Source of the DNA: Nitriliruptoraceae bacterium
Lineage (GTDB): Bacteria; Actinomycetota; Nitriliruptoria; Nitriliruptorales; Nitriliruptoraceae
NCBI GenBank assembly: GCA_018401275.1
Contig: JAGYKW010000001.1
Coordinates: 614,001 to 678,000 of the forward strand
Length of the DNA: 64,000 bases
Direction of reading: 5' to 3'
Below are positions 26,036 through 34,712 of the stretch, in pieces. A program made the translations under genes and the position numbers. Position 1 is the first letter of the stretch. Each line of letters begins with the position of its first letter. The notes under the pieces were generated by a model. The model saw only the letters and a list, made by a program, of their open reading frames with translations, did no database searches and had not been told where the DNA came from.

Positions 26036-26755
26036 GTGATCGATCGCGAATGGGTCACGCTCGTCGACCCCCAGGACGACCATCGTCGTTACACGTTCGA
26101 TGTGTCGTTCCTCCTCTCGGACTACACGTGCATCTTCGGACGTGGCTGCAAGGGCATCACCGGGCAGCCGGTCCTCGGTTGCTGCGCCCACGGCGCGTAC
26201 CTGAACGAGGACGATGATGGGGCGGAGCTCGAGCGCATCGTCCGCGAGGATCTCGACGCCGAGACGATGCAGTTCCACCGCAGCGCGCTTCGTAAGGGCG
26301 TGCTGGAGCGCGACGACGAGGACGAGGTCCACACCCGTGTCGTCGAGGGCGGCTGCATCTTCGCCAACCGTGAAGGCTTCGCCGCCGGCGAGGGCTGCGC
26401 CCTGCACCACCTGGCGGTACGCCGTGGTGAGGACCCGATGACGTACAAGCCGACGGTGTGCTGGCAGGTCCCGCTGCACCGCACCATCGACGAGAAGGTC
26501 GGCAACGACGGCCGCACCGTCGAGGTGCACTCGATCGCCGCCTTCGAGCGTGGCGACTGGGGCGAGGGCGGCGCGGACTTCCGCTGGTGGTGCTTCGACG
26601 ACGAGACCGCGTTCATCTCCGACCGTCCGCTCTACCGCACGATGGAGCGCGAGCTGCGCACCATGGTGGGCGACGAGGTCTACGGCGAGCTCGCCGGCTA
26701 CCTCGACCAGCGTGTCGACGCTGCGCCGCGCATCGGCTTCCTACCCATCGTCTGA
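26036..26755 (+). CDS. Cysteine-rich protein resembling the YkgJ/DUF3109 metal-cluster group
   Basis: A 239-residue protein I do not recognise with certainty. Cysteines occur in short clusters: CIFGRGCKGI, GCCAHGAYL, EGGCIFANREG, GEGCALHHLA and TVCWQVPLH, the last preceded by the YKP context. The spacing resembles YkgJ-like and DUF3109 proteins, thought to bind zinc or an iron-sulfur cluster through about eight cysteines. No substrate is known. The GTG at 26036 has GGAG eight bases upstream. A TACGCT -10 box lies at 25957-25962. The end overlaps the convergent dinB by 15 bases. Confidence 0.8.
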   Translation: MIDREWVTLVDPQDDHRRYTFDVSFLLSDYTCIFGRGCKGITGQPVLGCCAHGAYLNEDDDGAELERIVREDLDAETMQFHRSALRKGVLERDDEDEVHTRVVEGGCIFANREGFAAGEGCALHHLAVRRGEDPMTYKPTVCWQVPLHRTIDEKVGNDGRTVEVHSIAAFERGDWGEGGADFRWWCFDDETAFISDRPLYRTMERELRTMVGDEVYGELAGYLDQRVDAAPRIGFLPIV

Positions 26756-28036
26756 ACCGCTGACGCCGGAGGCGCTGCTGTCAGCGTCGCTGTGCGACGC
26801 GGCCTCCGGATGCTCCTCATCGTCGAGGAGCGAGGCGAACGACACCGACGGGGCCCCGTAGCGCGCGACGATCGCGTCCGCCGCCCGGTCGAGCGCCTCC
26901 CAGCGTTCCCCGGGGACGTGGCCGTCGGCCTCCGTCGCCTCGCCCTCGTCGTCGAGCAGCGCGAGCTGGGTGACGGCATCGGGCGTGCCGAGCCCGCTCA
27001 GCCGGAAGCCGACCAGCCGTACCCGTGACCGTTCGAGGCGGAGCGAGCGCAGCAGCGCCTGCCCCGTCGCGACCAGCTCGTGCGTCCGGTCGGTCGGCCG
27101 CGGGAGCGTCTGCGACCGGGTCATGTCCCGATGGTCGGCGAGCCTGACCTTCACCGTCACCGTGCGTGCCGCGAGGCCCTGCGCACGGAGCCGTCGCGTC
27201 ACATCCGTCGCGAGCCGCTGCAGGCGGCGCTCGAGCACGACCGGATCGTCGACGTCCTCATCGAACGTCGTCTCCGCCGACACCGAACGGGCCTCCTGCG
27301 CCGGCTCGACACCGCGCGGATCGATGCCATGGGCGAGCGCATGGAGCTGCCCCCCGAGCGACTCCCCCACCACCCGACGCAGCAGCCGGACATCGGTGTC
27401 CGCGACGTCACCGATGGTCGTGAGGCCGTGCTCGACGAGGCGCTCGGTGGTGCGCGGACCCGCGCCCCACAGCAGCTGCACGGGCAGCGGCCGCAGGCGC
27501 GTGGTGACCTCGGCCGCCGGCCAGTGCAGCAGCCCGTCGGGCTTCGCGAGGCCCGACAGCAGCTTCGCGATCGACTTCGTCGGCCCGACCCCGACCGAGC
27601 ACGGCAGCCCGAGCTCGGAGCGGACGCGGATGCGGATCGCCGCGCCGATCGCCGGCGGATCCCCGAAGAGCTGCACCGCGCCACCGACGTCGAGGAACGC
27701 CTCGTCGAGCGACAGCGGCTCCACGAGTGGCGTCACGTCACGCAGCACGGCCATCAGCTGGCCGGAGACCTCGCGGTAGCGCGCGAAGCGGGGCGGCACC
27801 ACGATCAGGCCAGGACAGAGACGACGTGCGCGGACCATCGGCATCGCGCTGCGCACCCCGAACGCTCGCGCCTCGTAGGACGCCGCAGCGACGACGCCAC
27901 GTCCCGACGGCGAGCCGACCGCGACGGGCGCACCGGTGAGCGCAGGATCGTCGAGCTGCTCGACGGAGGCGTAGAAGGCGTCCATGTCGACGTGCAGGAT
28001 CGGCTCGGGATGCGACGTTCGGGTCGGTCCGCTCAC
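26741..28036 (-). CDS. dinB: Y-family DNA polymerase IV (DinB), catalytic residues intact
   Basis: A 431-residue translesion polymerase. The catalytic acids are present: D17 in VDMDAFYASVEQ and D111/E112 in PLSLDEAFLDVGG. Helix-hairpin-helix and little-finger regions follow (LLWGAGPRTTERLVEHGLTT; SVSAETTFDEDVDDPVVLE). TQLALLDDE near residue 357 resembles a beta-clamp-binding motif, and a Ser/Asp-rich tail ends the protein. It overlaps dnaE2 (GTGA) and is the last gene of the SOS cassette. The intact active site argues for a true Pol IV rather than the inactive ImuB that usually accompanies DnaE2. Confidence 0.93.
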   Translation of the reverse strand: MSGPTRTSHPEPILHVDMDAFYASVEQLDDPALTGAPVAVGSPSGRGVVAAASYEARAFGVRSAMPMVRARRLCPGLIVVPPRFARYREVSGQLMAVLRDVTPLVEPLSLDEAFLDVGGAVQLFGDPPAIGAAIRIRVRSELGLPCSVGVGPTKSIAKLLSGLAKPDGLLHWPAAEVTTRLRPLPVQLLWGAGPRTTERLVEHGLTTIGDVADTDVRLLRRVVGESLGGQLHALAHGIDPRGVEPAQEARSVSAETTFDEDVDDPVVLERRLQRLATDVTRRLRAQGLAARTVTVKVRLADHRDMTRSQTLPRPTDRTHELVATGQALLRSLRLERSRVRLVGFRLSGLGTPDAVTQLALLDDEGEATEADGHVPGERWEALDRAADAIVARYGAPSVSFASLLDDEEHPEAASHSDADSSASGVSGSDDG

Positions 28037-31000
28037 CGGGCACTCCTCCCCGATCGGTCACGCGCGCCCGACCCGTCCCGTGCCGCGACCGCCTCATGCG
28101 GCGCCGGCGTGCCGCGCTCCTGCAGCGCCTGCGACAGCACACCATCCTGCCATGCCCGCCACAGCCGGGTCAGGTCCCACGCCCGCCGCCCGATCAGCGT
28201 CGCACCCCGCTGGCCGCGACGCGACACCACCCCCTCGGCGACCACCAGCTCCGAGGCGCGCACGACCCACGCACAGTCCGGCAGCGCCCGTGTGAAGAAC
28301 GTGACCTGCACCTGCCCGGCCCGGTCGTCCAGGGTGAGGAACAGCACCCGGTCGCCGGAACGTTGCGGGGGTGACTGCAGCGCGACCCGCACACCTGCCA
28401 CGCGCACCCGCTGGCCCGCGGGCAGGCCACGGAAGGTCGTGGCGTCGACCACCCCGAGCTCGTGCAGCAGCGGCGTGTAGAAGCTCATCACGTGCGCGGT
28501 GAGGTCCACCCCGGTCGCGCGCAGCTCCCCGCGGACCCGCGCGGCCCGCGACTCCAGCGGGAGCCCGCTCGGCGCGACGGCGAGCTCGAGCGCCAGCGTG
28601 CCCTGCGTCGGCGCGGCGGCGCCACCCTCCGACGACGCGCGGCGCTGCCCACGGGGCGACCGGCGGCCACGCAGCGACCAGGCCTCCTCCACGCGCAGGC
28701 GCAGCTCGCGCCGATCGTTCGGACCACCCGGCTGACCGACTCCGGCGAGCCGGTCGAGCGCTCCCGCCGCAGCCAGCGCGAGCACCGCGTCGCGCCCGAC
28801 GCCCGCGCGGTCACGCAGCTCGATCACGCGCATGAACGGGCGCAGCGCGAGGATCCGGTCGACCTCCGCATGACCGAGCTCGGCGACACCCGAGAGCCCA
28901 AGCCGCACCGCCCAGCGTCGCCCGTCACCACGCCGTCCCGCATCACGACCGGTCGGCGGCAGCGGATCCGGCTCCCCGACCGGCCACGACCAACCGGCGG
29001 GCAGCAGCGGCACCGGGTCACGGTCCTGCTCCGCGGCCGAGCGTGCCGCGGTCAGTCCGAGCAGTGGATCGGACGTCGCAGCGTCGACGACCGTGACGTC
29101 CGCGTCACGACCCGAGCGCAGCACGTCGGGTCCGAGGACCGGCACGCCGAACAGGCGGCACTCCTCGACGAGCATGCGGCGCGGATACATGCCGGGGTCG
29201 TGGGTGATGAGTCCCGCCATGAACTCGGGGAACAGGTGCGCCTTGAGGAACGCCGAGCGTTCGGTGGGCACCGCGAACGCGGCCGCATGCGCCTTGCAGA
29301 ACCCGAACGCGGCGAACGAGGCGACGTCCTCGAACACGGCGTCGACGGCGTCGCGATCCAGGCCACGCTCGCGCGCACGTTCCTGCACCAGCCGCCGCAC
29401 GATGCGCTGCCCGTCCGCGTCACCGAGCCGGCGCCGCAGCAGGTCCGCCTCCGACGCGTCACACCCGGTCAGCGCCGAGAGCACCCCCATGACCTGCTCG
29501 TGGTAGACGATCACGCCGAACGTCTCGGCGAGCACCGGCTCGAGCTCGGGCAGCGCGTAGCGGACCTCCTCCTCGCCGTGCCGGCGCGCCACGTACGGGG
29601 TGATCATGTCGGCGCGCATCGGTCCGGGACGGAACAGCGAGATCTCCGCGACCAGGTCACCGAAGCGTGACGGCTGCAGCCGCCCGAGCAGCTCGCGCTG
29701 ACCGGGTGACTCGATCTGGAACATGCCGACGGAGTGGGTCGAGCGGATCAGCGCATAGGTCGCCGGGTCGTCGTGGGCGACCATGCCGAGCGCGAAGCTC
29801 CCGCCGGTCCAGCCCGGGACGTCCGCCTCGTCCGCGCCCCGGGTCGGCTCGCGCGGGACCGCATCCTCGCGCGCGATCCCGTTGACGAGGTCGAGGCAGT
29901 GGCGCATCGCGGAGAGCATGCGCACCCCGAGCACGTCGAGCTTGAGCAGACCGAGCGCGGCGACGTCGTCCTTGTCGAACTGGCTGACCGGGTAGCCGTG
30001 CGCACTGCGCTGCACGGGCGTGAGGTCGAGCAGCGCCGCATCACCCAGCAGGATCCCGCACGGATGCATCGCGAGATGACGCGGCATCCCGTCGACGCGC
30101 GCGACGAGCTCGAGCAGCGTCCCGAGCCGGCCGGCATCGAGACGGCTCCCGGCGAGCTCCGGCAGCCGCTCGAGCGCGCGCCCGACGTCGCGCGCACGCA
30201 GGTGCGGCAACTGCCGCGCGACGTGGTCGATCTCCTCGGGCGGCAGGCCGAGCGCCGCACCGACACCGCGCACGGCCGAGCGCGCCTGGAGGGTCTCGAA
30301 CATCCCGACGGTCGCCACGCGGTGCTCGCCGTAGCGGGCGATGACGAGGTCGTAGACCTCCTCGCGCCGGTGCGACTCGACGTCGAGGTCGATGTCGGGC
30401 AGCTCGTCGCGGTAGGGGTTCATGAAGCGCTCGAAGGCGAGCCCGTTCGCGACCGGATCGACGTCGCTGATCCCGAGCGCGAAGCACACGAGCGAGCCGG
30501 CGGCCGAGCCGCGGCAGGCGACGAGGATCCCGGCGGCGTGCACGTCGGTGACGACGTCGGCGACCGCGAGGAACAGGTCGTGCACGCCCGCATCATCGAT
30601 GGCGGCCAGCTCCCGGTCGAGACGCGCCTGCACCTCCTCCGCCGGGTCGCCGAGCCGGCGCACGAGTCCGGCCCGGCTGCGAGCGGCGAGTGCGGCCGCC
30701 GCCTGCGCGACGCTGCGCCCGGTCAGCCGCGGAGCACGCACCTCGCCGAGGACGAACGGTGCACTGCAGCGCTCAGCGAGGTCCGCAGCCGCAGCGAGCA
30801 GATCGGGGCGCTCATGGAACCGGCGCGCCTGCTCGGCAGGGTCGGTGAACCAGGCTGCGGACGTGGTCCTGCCGAGGTTGCGCGTCCCCAGCGGCACGCC
30901 CAGCCGCATGCAGCGCAGCACGTCAGCGACGACGACGTCCTCGGGCCGCTCGTGGCGGACGTCGTTGACGGCGACGGCGCTGATCCCGCTGCGGCGCGCG

Positions 31001-31635
31001 AGCTCGAGCGTGCGAGCGATGCGGACGTCGTCGCCCGGCTCGTCGGGATCGGGACGACCGTGGACGCGACGGCCACCGGGCGCGACGCGATGGTCGCGCA
31101 CCCCGAGCACCGTGCCCTCGGTGCCGAAGCGCTCGCGCCAGCGTTCGAGCTCGGCCGCCGCCGCATCGCGCGCGCCGCGTGCGAGCAGCCGGCCGACGGG
31201 CGAGTCGACGCCGAGCAGCGCGATGACGTGCCCGGTCGCGACACCGTCCAGTCCGTCCGCGTCGAGCAGCGGCGCGCCGCGCCCGTCCGGGCCATGCGCA
31301 TGGGCGCGTGAGACCGCGCGGCACAGCGCCGCATACCCGTCCGGTCCTCGGGCGATCAGGGTGACGCGCGGCGCCTCGGACACGCGATCGGACCGCGGGT
31401 CGACGGCGAGTGCGAGGTCCACCCCCACGATCGGGACGACTCCGGCATCCGCAGCGGCACGCACGAAGCGGACCGCTCCCGAGAGCCCGTCACGGTCGGT
31501 GAGCGCGACGTGCGACATGCCCGCCTCAGCGGCCGCCGTCGCGAGCCGCTCCGGCGCGATCGTCGCGTCACGCAGGGAGAAGGTCGAGCCGGCGCGCAGG
31601 TGGGCGAACCGCGTGGACCCTGCAGCGGCGCCCAT
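28033..31635 (-). CDS. dnaE2: Error-prone DNA polymerase III alpha subunit DnaE2 (ImuC)
   Basis: A 1200-residue C-family polymerase for damage-induced mutagenesis. The palm motif PDIDLDVESHRREEV holds the catalytic aspartates, and CRGSAAGSLVCFALGISDVD, MHPCGILLGD and MFQIESPGQRELLGRLQPSRF are typical of the family. The N-terminal PHP domain has lost metal ligands: FAHLRAGSTFS and TDRDG replace the HxH and DH motifs seen in dnaE1 at 1549. The ATG at 31635 shares one base with the DUF6504 stop. Induction through the LexA box at 31975-31990 is likely. Confidence 0.95.
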   Translation of the reverse strand: MGAAAGSTRFAHLRAGSTFSLRDATIAPERLATAAAEAGMSHVALTDRDGLSGAVRFVRAAADAGVVPIVGVDLALAVDPRSDRVSEAPRVTLIARGPDGYAALCRAVSRAHAHGPDGRGAPLLDADGLDGVATGHVIALLGVDSPVGRLLARGARDAAAAELERWRERFGTEGTVLGVRDHRVAPGGRRVHGRPDPDEPGDDVRIARTLELARRSGISAVAVNDVRHERPEDVVVADVLRCMRLGVPLGTRNLGRTTSAAWFTDPAEQARRFHERPDLLAAAADLAERCSAPFVLGEVRAPRLTGRSVAQAAAALAARSRAGLVRRLGDPAEEVQARLDRELAAIDDAGVHDLFLAVADVVTDVHAAGILVACRGSAAGSLVCFALGISDVDPVANGLAFERFMNPYRDELPDIDLDVESHRREEVYDLVIARYGEHRVATVGMFETLQARSAVRGVGAALGLPPEEIDHVARQLPHLRARDVGRALERLPELAGSRLDAGRLGTLLELVARVDGMPRHLAMHPCGILLGDAALLDLTPVQRSAHGYPVSQFDKDDVAALGLLKLDVLGVRMLSAMRHCLDLVNGIAREDAVPREPTRGADEADVPGWTGGSFALGMVAHDDPATYALIRSTHSVGMFQIESPGQRELLGRLQPSRFGDLVAEISLFRPGPMRADMITPYVARRHGEEEVRYALPELEPVLAETFGVIVYHEQVMGVLSALTGCDASEADLLRRRLGDADGQRIVRRLVQERARERGLDRDAVDAVFEDVASFAAFGFCKAHAAAFAVPTERSAFLKAHLFPEFMAGLITHDPGMYPRRMLVEECRLFGVPVLGPDVLRSGRDADVTVVDAATSDPLLGLTAARSAAEQDRDPVPLLPAGWSWPVGEPDPLPPTGRDAGRRGDGRRWAVRLGLSGVAELGHAEVDRILALRPFMRVIELRDRAGVGRDAVLALAAAGALDRLAGVGQPGGPNDRRELRLRVEEAWSLRGRRSPRGQRRASSEGGAAAPTQGTLALELAVAPSGLPLESRAARVRGELRATGVDLTAHVMSFYTPLLHELGVVDATTFRGLPAGQRVRVAGVRVALQSPPQRSGDRVLFLTLDDRAGQVQVTFFTRALPDCAWVVRASELVVAEGVVSRRGQRGATLIGRRAWDLTRLWRAWQDGVLSQALQERGTPAPHEAVAARDGSGARDRSGRSAR

Positions 31636-31904
31636 CAGTCCCAGACGCGGTCGAGGCGCCAGCCGGTCCCGCGCCGCACGAGCTCGTGGATGCCCCGACC
31701 CCCGTCGGTGGCGACCTCGACACGCCAGAGGTCGGTGCGCTCGACCTCGAGGACCGCACCTCCCGAACGGTGCCACCAGCCGGCGTCCTCATGCCAGTGA
31801 CCGAGCACCTGCAGGACCTGATGCCGGCGACCGCGCCAGCAGAACGCGACGGGTGCGTCCCCGTCGACCTCGACCTCGTCGAGCACCTCCCGGTACCGCT
31901 TCAT
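31635..31904 (-). CDS. DUF6504 family protein
   Basis: An 89-residue basic protein with several conserved aromatic positions (FCWRGRRHQVLQVLGHW, GWWHRSGG, GWRLDRVWD at the end). Proteins of this type are found in actinobacteria beside dinB or dnaE2 and their function is unknown. Here it is the first gene after the LexA box and overlaps dnaE2 by one base, so it is probably co-induced by DNA damage. Its place resembles that of imuA in other imu cassettes, but I see no RecA-like motifs. Confidence 0.8.
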   Translation of the reverse strand: MKRYREVLDEVEVDGDAPVAFCWRGRRHQVLQVLGHWHEDAGWWHRSGGAVLEVERTDLWRVEVATDGGRGIHELVRRGTGWRLDRVWD

Positions 31905-31974
31905 CCTGCCTCCGGACCGGGCATCGCATCGCGCGTCTCACCGCGCAGCGCACCGGACGTGAACGAGCACCCAA

Positions 31975-31990
31975 TCGAACAGATGTTCGG
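31975..31990 (-). promoter_or_regulatory. LexA (SOS) box controlling DUF6504-dnaE2-dinB
   Basis: The plus strand reads TCGAAC-AGAT-GTTCGG, which matches the actinobacterial and Bacillus-type SOS consensus TCGAAC-N4-GTTCGA at every half-site base but the last. It lies 71 bases upstream of the first gene of the cassette. No other site with GAAC-N4-GTTC was noticed in the window. Confidence 0.85.
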
Positions 31991-32016
31991 ATGCTACGCG
32001 TCCACTGGGACAGGCG

Positions 32017-32970
32017 TCAACGCGGGCCCGTACGGAGGCGTGCGGCGAGGTCCGCGGCCACCACGTCGAGGCTCGCTCCCCCCCTGACCGCCCCGTTCGC
32101 CCGGCCGAGCATGCCGGTCGAGAGCCCCCCGACCAGCGGCCGCAGCGCCGCCTCGAGTCCCGGCGTCTCGGAGAGCACCGTGCTGCGGACCACCGGAGCG
32201 GGGACGAACGCGGGGAAGAACCGCAGGTCGTCCGCCAGGGGCTTGAGCCCCGAGCGCCAGGCGAGCCCGTCGGTCGCGTGGCTGAGCCCCGCGATGCAGT
32301 CGCCAGCGAGCACGCCGAGCACCGCCTCCGCCGGATCGGCGGCGAGGAACGGACGGTCACGGCGCACGCTGTAGGCGCTGAGCAGGGCGGCCAGCCCATC
32401 GGGGCGACGGCCGAACTCGGTGTCGACGCACAGCGACAGCTCCGGTCGCTCGGAGAGCCGCAGCGACAGGTCGGACAGCGTGCGCAGGTCAGCGTCGATC
32501 CCCGGCGGTCCGGCCACGAAGAACGCGAACGTCGCGTTCACCGGTGGCTCCTCCACGCCCGCTCCGAACGCCGGCACGAGCCAGGTCAGCCCGCGCGCGC
32601 GGTCCGCCTCGGCGAGCACCTCGAGACCGGCGGCAGGGTCGGCCGGCGGATCGGCGCGACCCAGTCGCGTGAGCCACTCCTCCCCGCTGTAGGCGACCGC
32701 GAGCTCGACGTCACCGAGCTCGATGGCCTGCCGCACGCTGCGTCCGTCGGCGAGCACGACCGCCTCAGCAACGATGCCCGCGTCCTCGAGCAGCAGGACG
32801 ATGGTGCGGGCCAGCAGCTGCGCCTCGCCCTCCGGACCGGTGGCGACGCGCAGCGCAGGCACAGGGACGTCCGCGTCGTCGGCGCAGGCGGCGAGCACCG
32901 GCGCGAGCAGCGCGACGCACGCCAGCGCCGCGATGGCATGGCGTCCACGGGCGTTCGGCGATCGGGTCAC
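32017..32970 (-). CDS. Substrate-binding lipoprotein, glycine betaine/choline (OpuAC/OsmF-like) type
   Basis: A 317-residue secreted lipoprotein. With the GTG at 32970 as start, the signal peptide ends in the lipobox VLAAC at residue 29. The mature part looks like an OpuAC-family binding protein: LRVATGPEGEAQLLARTIVL, a segment ending AIELGDVELAVAYSGEEWL, and SLCVDTEFGRRPDGLAALLS in the second lobe. The ligand is probably a quaternary amine or related osmolyte, but the aromatic cage residues are not obvious. No permease or ATPase gene is adjacent, so it is an orphan. An in-frame GTG lies two codons upstream as an alternative start. The divergent lipoprotein gene begins 72 bases away. Confidence 0.8.
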   Translation of the reverse strand: MTRSPNARGRHAIAALACVALLAPVLAACADDADVPVPALRVATGPEGEAQLLARTIVLLLEDAGIVAEAVVLADGRSVRQAIELGDVELAVAYSGEEWLTRLGRADPPADPAAGLEVLAEADRARGLTWLVPAFGAGVEEPPVNATFAFFVAGPPGIDADLRTLSDLSLRLSERPELSLCVDTEFGRRPDGLAALLSAYSVRRDRPFLAADPAEAVLGVLAGDCIAGLSHATDGLAWRSGLKPLADDLRFFPAFVPAPVVRSTVLSETPGLEAALRPLVGGLSTGMLGRANGAVRGGASLDVVAADLAARLRTGPR

Positions 32971-33042
32971 CCCCACAGGCTGCCATACCCTCGCCCGGAC
33001 CGGACGCATGCACGGACCCGGAAGCACCGACCCGGAGGGACC

Positions 33043-34083
33043 ATGCTCGACCCGAGTCCTCATCGATCGCATCGATCACGCCGTCCCACGCTGCGCACCC
33101 TGCGGACCATGGCGATCCCGGCCGTGCTCGCCGCCATGCTGCTCAGCTCCTGCGGGGCCGACGACGGTGCGGGTGACGCCGCGACGGACGGATCGACCGG
33201 ACCGGAGATCACCCTCGCGATCGCCTCGGCGAGCTTCGACCTGACCGTCGGCGAGGACCGTCGCCTCATCCTCGCCGTGTTCACCGACCAGCGTGAGCGG
33301 GTCGCCGGCGGGACCATCACCGTCCGACTCGCCCATCTCGGCGACGAGCCCGGCGGCCAGGCCGCCCTCGGTGCGCCGCTGACCGCGACGTTCCTCCCGA
33401 TCTCCGGACTCGACATCGCCGTGCCGGAGCGCGGACCTGCGGTCGTGGGCACCGACGTGCTCACCGGCGTCTACCGCCTCGACGTCGACCTCGACGCGGC
33501 CGGCTTCTGGGGCGCCTCGGTCACCGCCGAGCTCGTCGACGTCGGGACCGTGGAGGGCCGCACCGTGTTCCGGGTCCTCGAGGCCCCGGAGGCGGTCGCC
33601 GTCGGCGACCCGGCACCGCCCACGCCCAACCTCGTGCGCGAGGACATCGAGGCGGGTCTCGCACCGGCCTCCGCGCTCGACTCACGGCTCACGACAACCG
33701 ACGACGACGACCGCGCCGAGGTGCTGCATCGCACGCGCGTCGACGACGCGATCGCTGCCGGACGCCCGGTCGTGATCGCCATCTCCACGCCCGTCTACTG
33801 CGTGAGCCTGGTCTGTGGCCCGCTCACGGAATATCTGCTCGACGTCGCGGCGCGGTTCGAGGACCGCGCCGACTTCGTCCACATCGAGGTCTGGGAGGAC
33901 TTCGAGGCGCAGCGGCTCAACCCTGCGGCGGCCGTATGGATCCAGACGGACACGGGCGGCAACGAGCCGTGGGTCTTCCTCGTCGACGCCAGCGGGACCG
34001 TCGTCGCGCGCTGGGACAACGTGGTCGACCCGGTGGAGCTCGAGGCGGCGCTCAGCGCGCTCCCGGTGCTCGGCGACGCCTGA
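33043..34083 (+). CDS. Lipoprotein with a C-terminal thioredoxin-like domain
   Basis: A 346-residue predicted lipoprotein: a long Arg/His-rich n-region, a short hydrophobic core and the lipobox LLSSC with C37 as lipidated cysteine. The ATG at 33043 follows GGAGGGA. The middle (about 45-190) looks like a beta-rich exported domain. The C-terminal part VVIAISTPVYCVSLVCGPLT through WVFLVDASGTVVARWDN has the outline of a thioredoxin fold, but its two cysteines are spaced CxxxxC instead of CxxC. A redox role outside the membrane is possible, not shown. It is divergent from the binding-protein gene and overlaps the convergent membrane protein gene by 32 bases. Confidence 0.78.
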   Translation: MLDPSPHRSHRSRRPTLRTLRTMAIPAVLAAMLLSSCGADDGAGDAATDGSTGPEITLAIASASFDLTVGEDRRLILAVFTDQRERVAGGTITVRLAHLGDEPGGQAALGAPLTATFLPISGLDIAVPERGPAVVGTDVLTGVYRLDVDLDAAGFWGASVTAELVDVGTVEGRTVFRVLEAPEAVAVGDPAPPTPNLVREDIEAGLAPASALDSRLTTTDDDDRAEVLHRTRVDDAIAAGRPVVIAISTPVYCVSLVCGPLTEYLLDVAARFEDRADFVHIEVWEDFEAQRLNPAAAVWIQTDTGGNEPWVFLVDASGTVVARWDNVVDPVELEAALSALPVLGDA

Positions 34084-34360
34084 GCTGGGGCGGGACGAGC
34101 GTGACGTCCGCAGCGGCGAGCCGTTCCCCGCGCGAACCCGCGCGCAGCGCCGCACCGACCGCGGCACCGCCGACGACGAGCACCTCGACGAGCAGCGCGA
34201 GCAGGACCGCCACGCCGGCGAGTCCGGCCAGCCCGCGCAGCGTCGGACCGTCGCCCAGCAGGCCACCGACGAGCCACGCCGCGAGTGTGGCCACGCTCAG
34301 GAACGCGAGCCAACGTCGGAGCCGACGACCGATGCGCGCGTGATCCACGAGGCCGCTCAC
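34052..34360 (-). CDS. Small two-helix membrane protein, unknown function
   Basis: A 102-residue protein with a basic start (VDHARIGRRLRRW), two hydrophobic helices (LAFLSVATLAAWLVGGLLG and LAGLAGVAVLLALLVEVLVV) and an Arg-rich C-terminus. I chose the GTG at 34360, seven bases after the stop of the gene before it, because an earlier start would run through that gene. The family is not recognised. Its last 32 bases overlap the convergent lipoprotein gene. It is third in a minus-strand run starting at 35563. Confidence 0.6.
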   Translation of the reverse strand: MSGLVDHARIGRRLRRWLAFLSVATLAAWLVGGLLGDGPTLRGLAGLAGVAVLLALLVEVLVVGGAAVGAALRAGSRGERLAAADVTLVPPQLRRRRAPGAR

Positions 34361-34367
34361 GAGAGCC

Positions 34368-34712
34368 TCACAGTCCGGGGTCACCGAGGTCGAGACGGAG
34401 GCTGAGCAGCGCGCGCGTGATCTCCGCGGAGACCGCATCGATGTCGAGCGGCAGCTTCACGTCGTAGGACGGGAACAGCTCCATCTCGCCGGGCTCACCG
34501 GAGCTCGCGCGCCACTCGCGCTCCGCGAACACCTGACCGAGCGCGCAGGTCCAGGTCAGCACCACGTGGTCCTCATAGTCGTGGAGCATGAACGTGAGGA
34601 CACGGTTGAACGGGAGGTCCCACCGCCGCCCACCCCGGCGCGACATCGAGCGCGCCCGGAACCCCAGCGCCTCGAGCTGGTCGTCGAAGGTGGGAGCGGT
34701 CGGATCGCTCAC
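34368..34712 (-). CDS. Uncharacterised conserved-looking protein
   Basis: A 114-residue soluble protein, start GTG at 34712 overlapping the zinc-ribbon gene stop (GTGA). No known family is recognised. The sequence has a plausible mixed fold with segments such as DDQLEALGFRARSMSRRGG, VLTFMLHDYEDHVVLTWTCA and MELFPSYDVKLPLDIDAVSA. No signal peptide or membrane segment is seen. Coupling to the zinc-ribbon/discoidin gene suggests a shared process, but nothing in the sequence says which. Confidence 0.65.
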   Translation of the reverse strand: MSDPTAPTFDDQLEALGFRARSMSRRGGRRWDLPFNRVLTFMLHDYEDHVVLTWTCALGQVFAEREWRASSGEPGEMELFPSYDVKLPLDIDAVSAEITRALLSLRLDLGDPGL

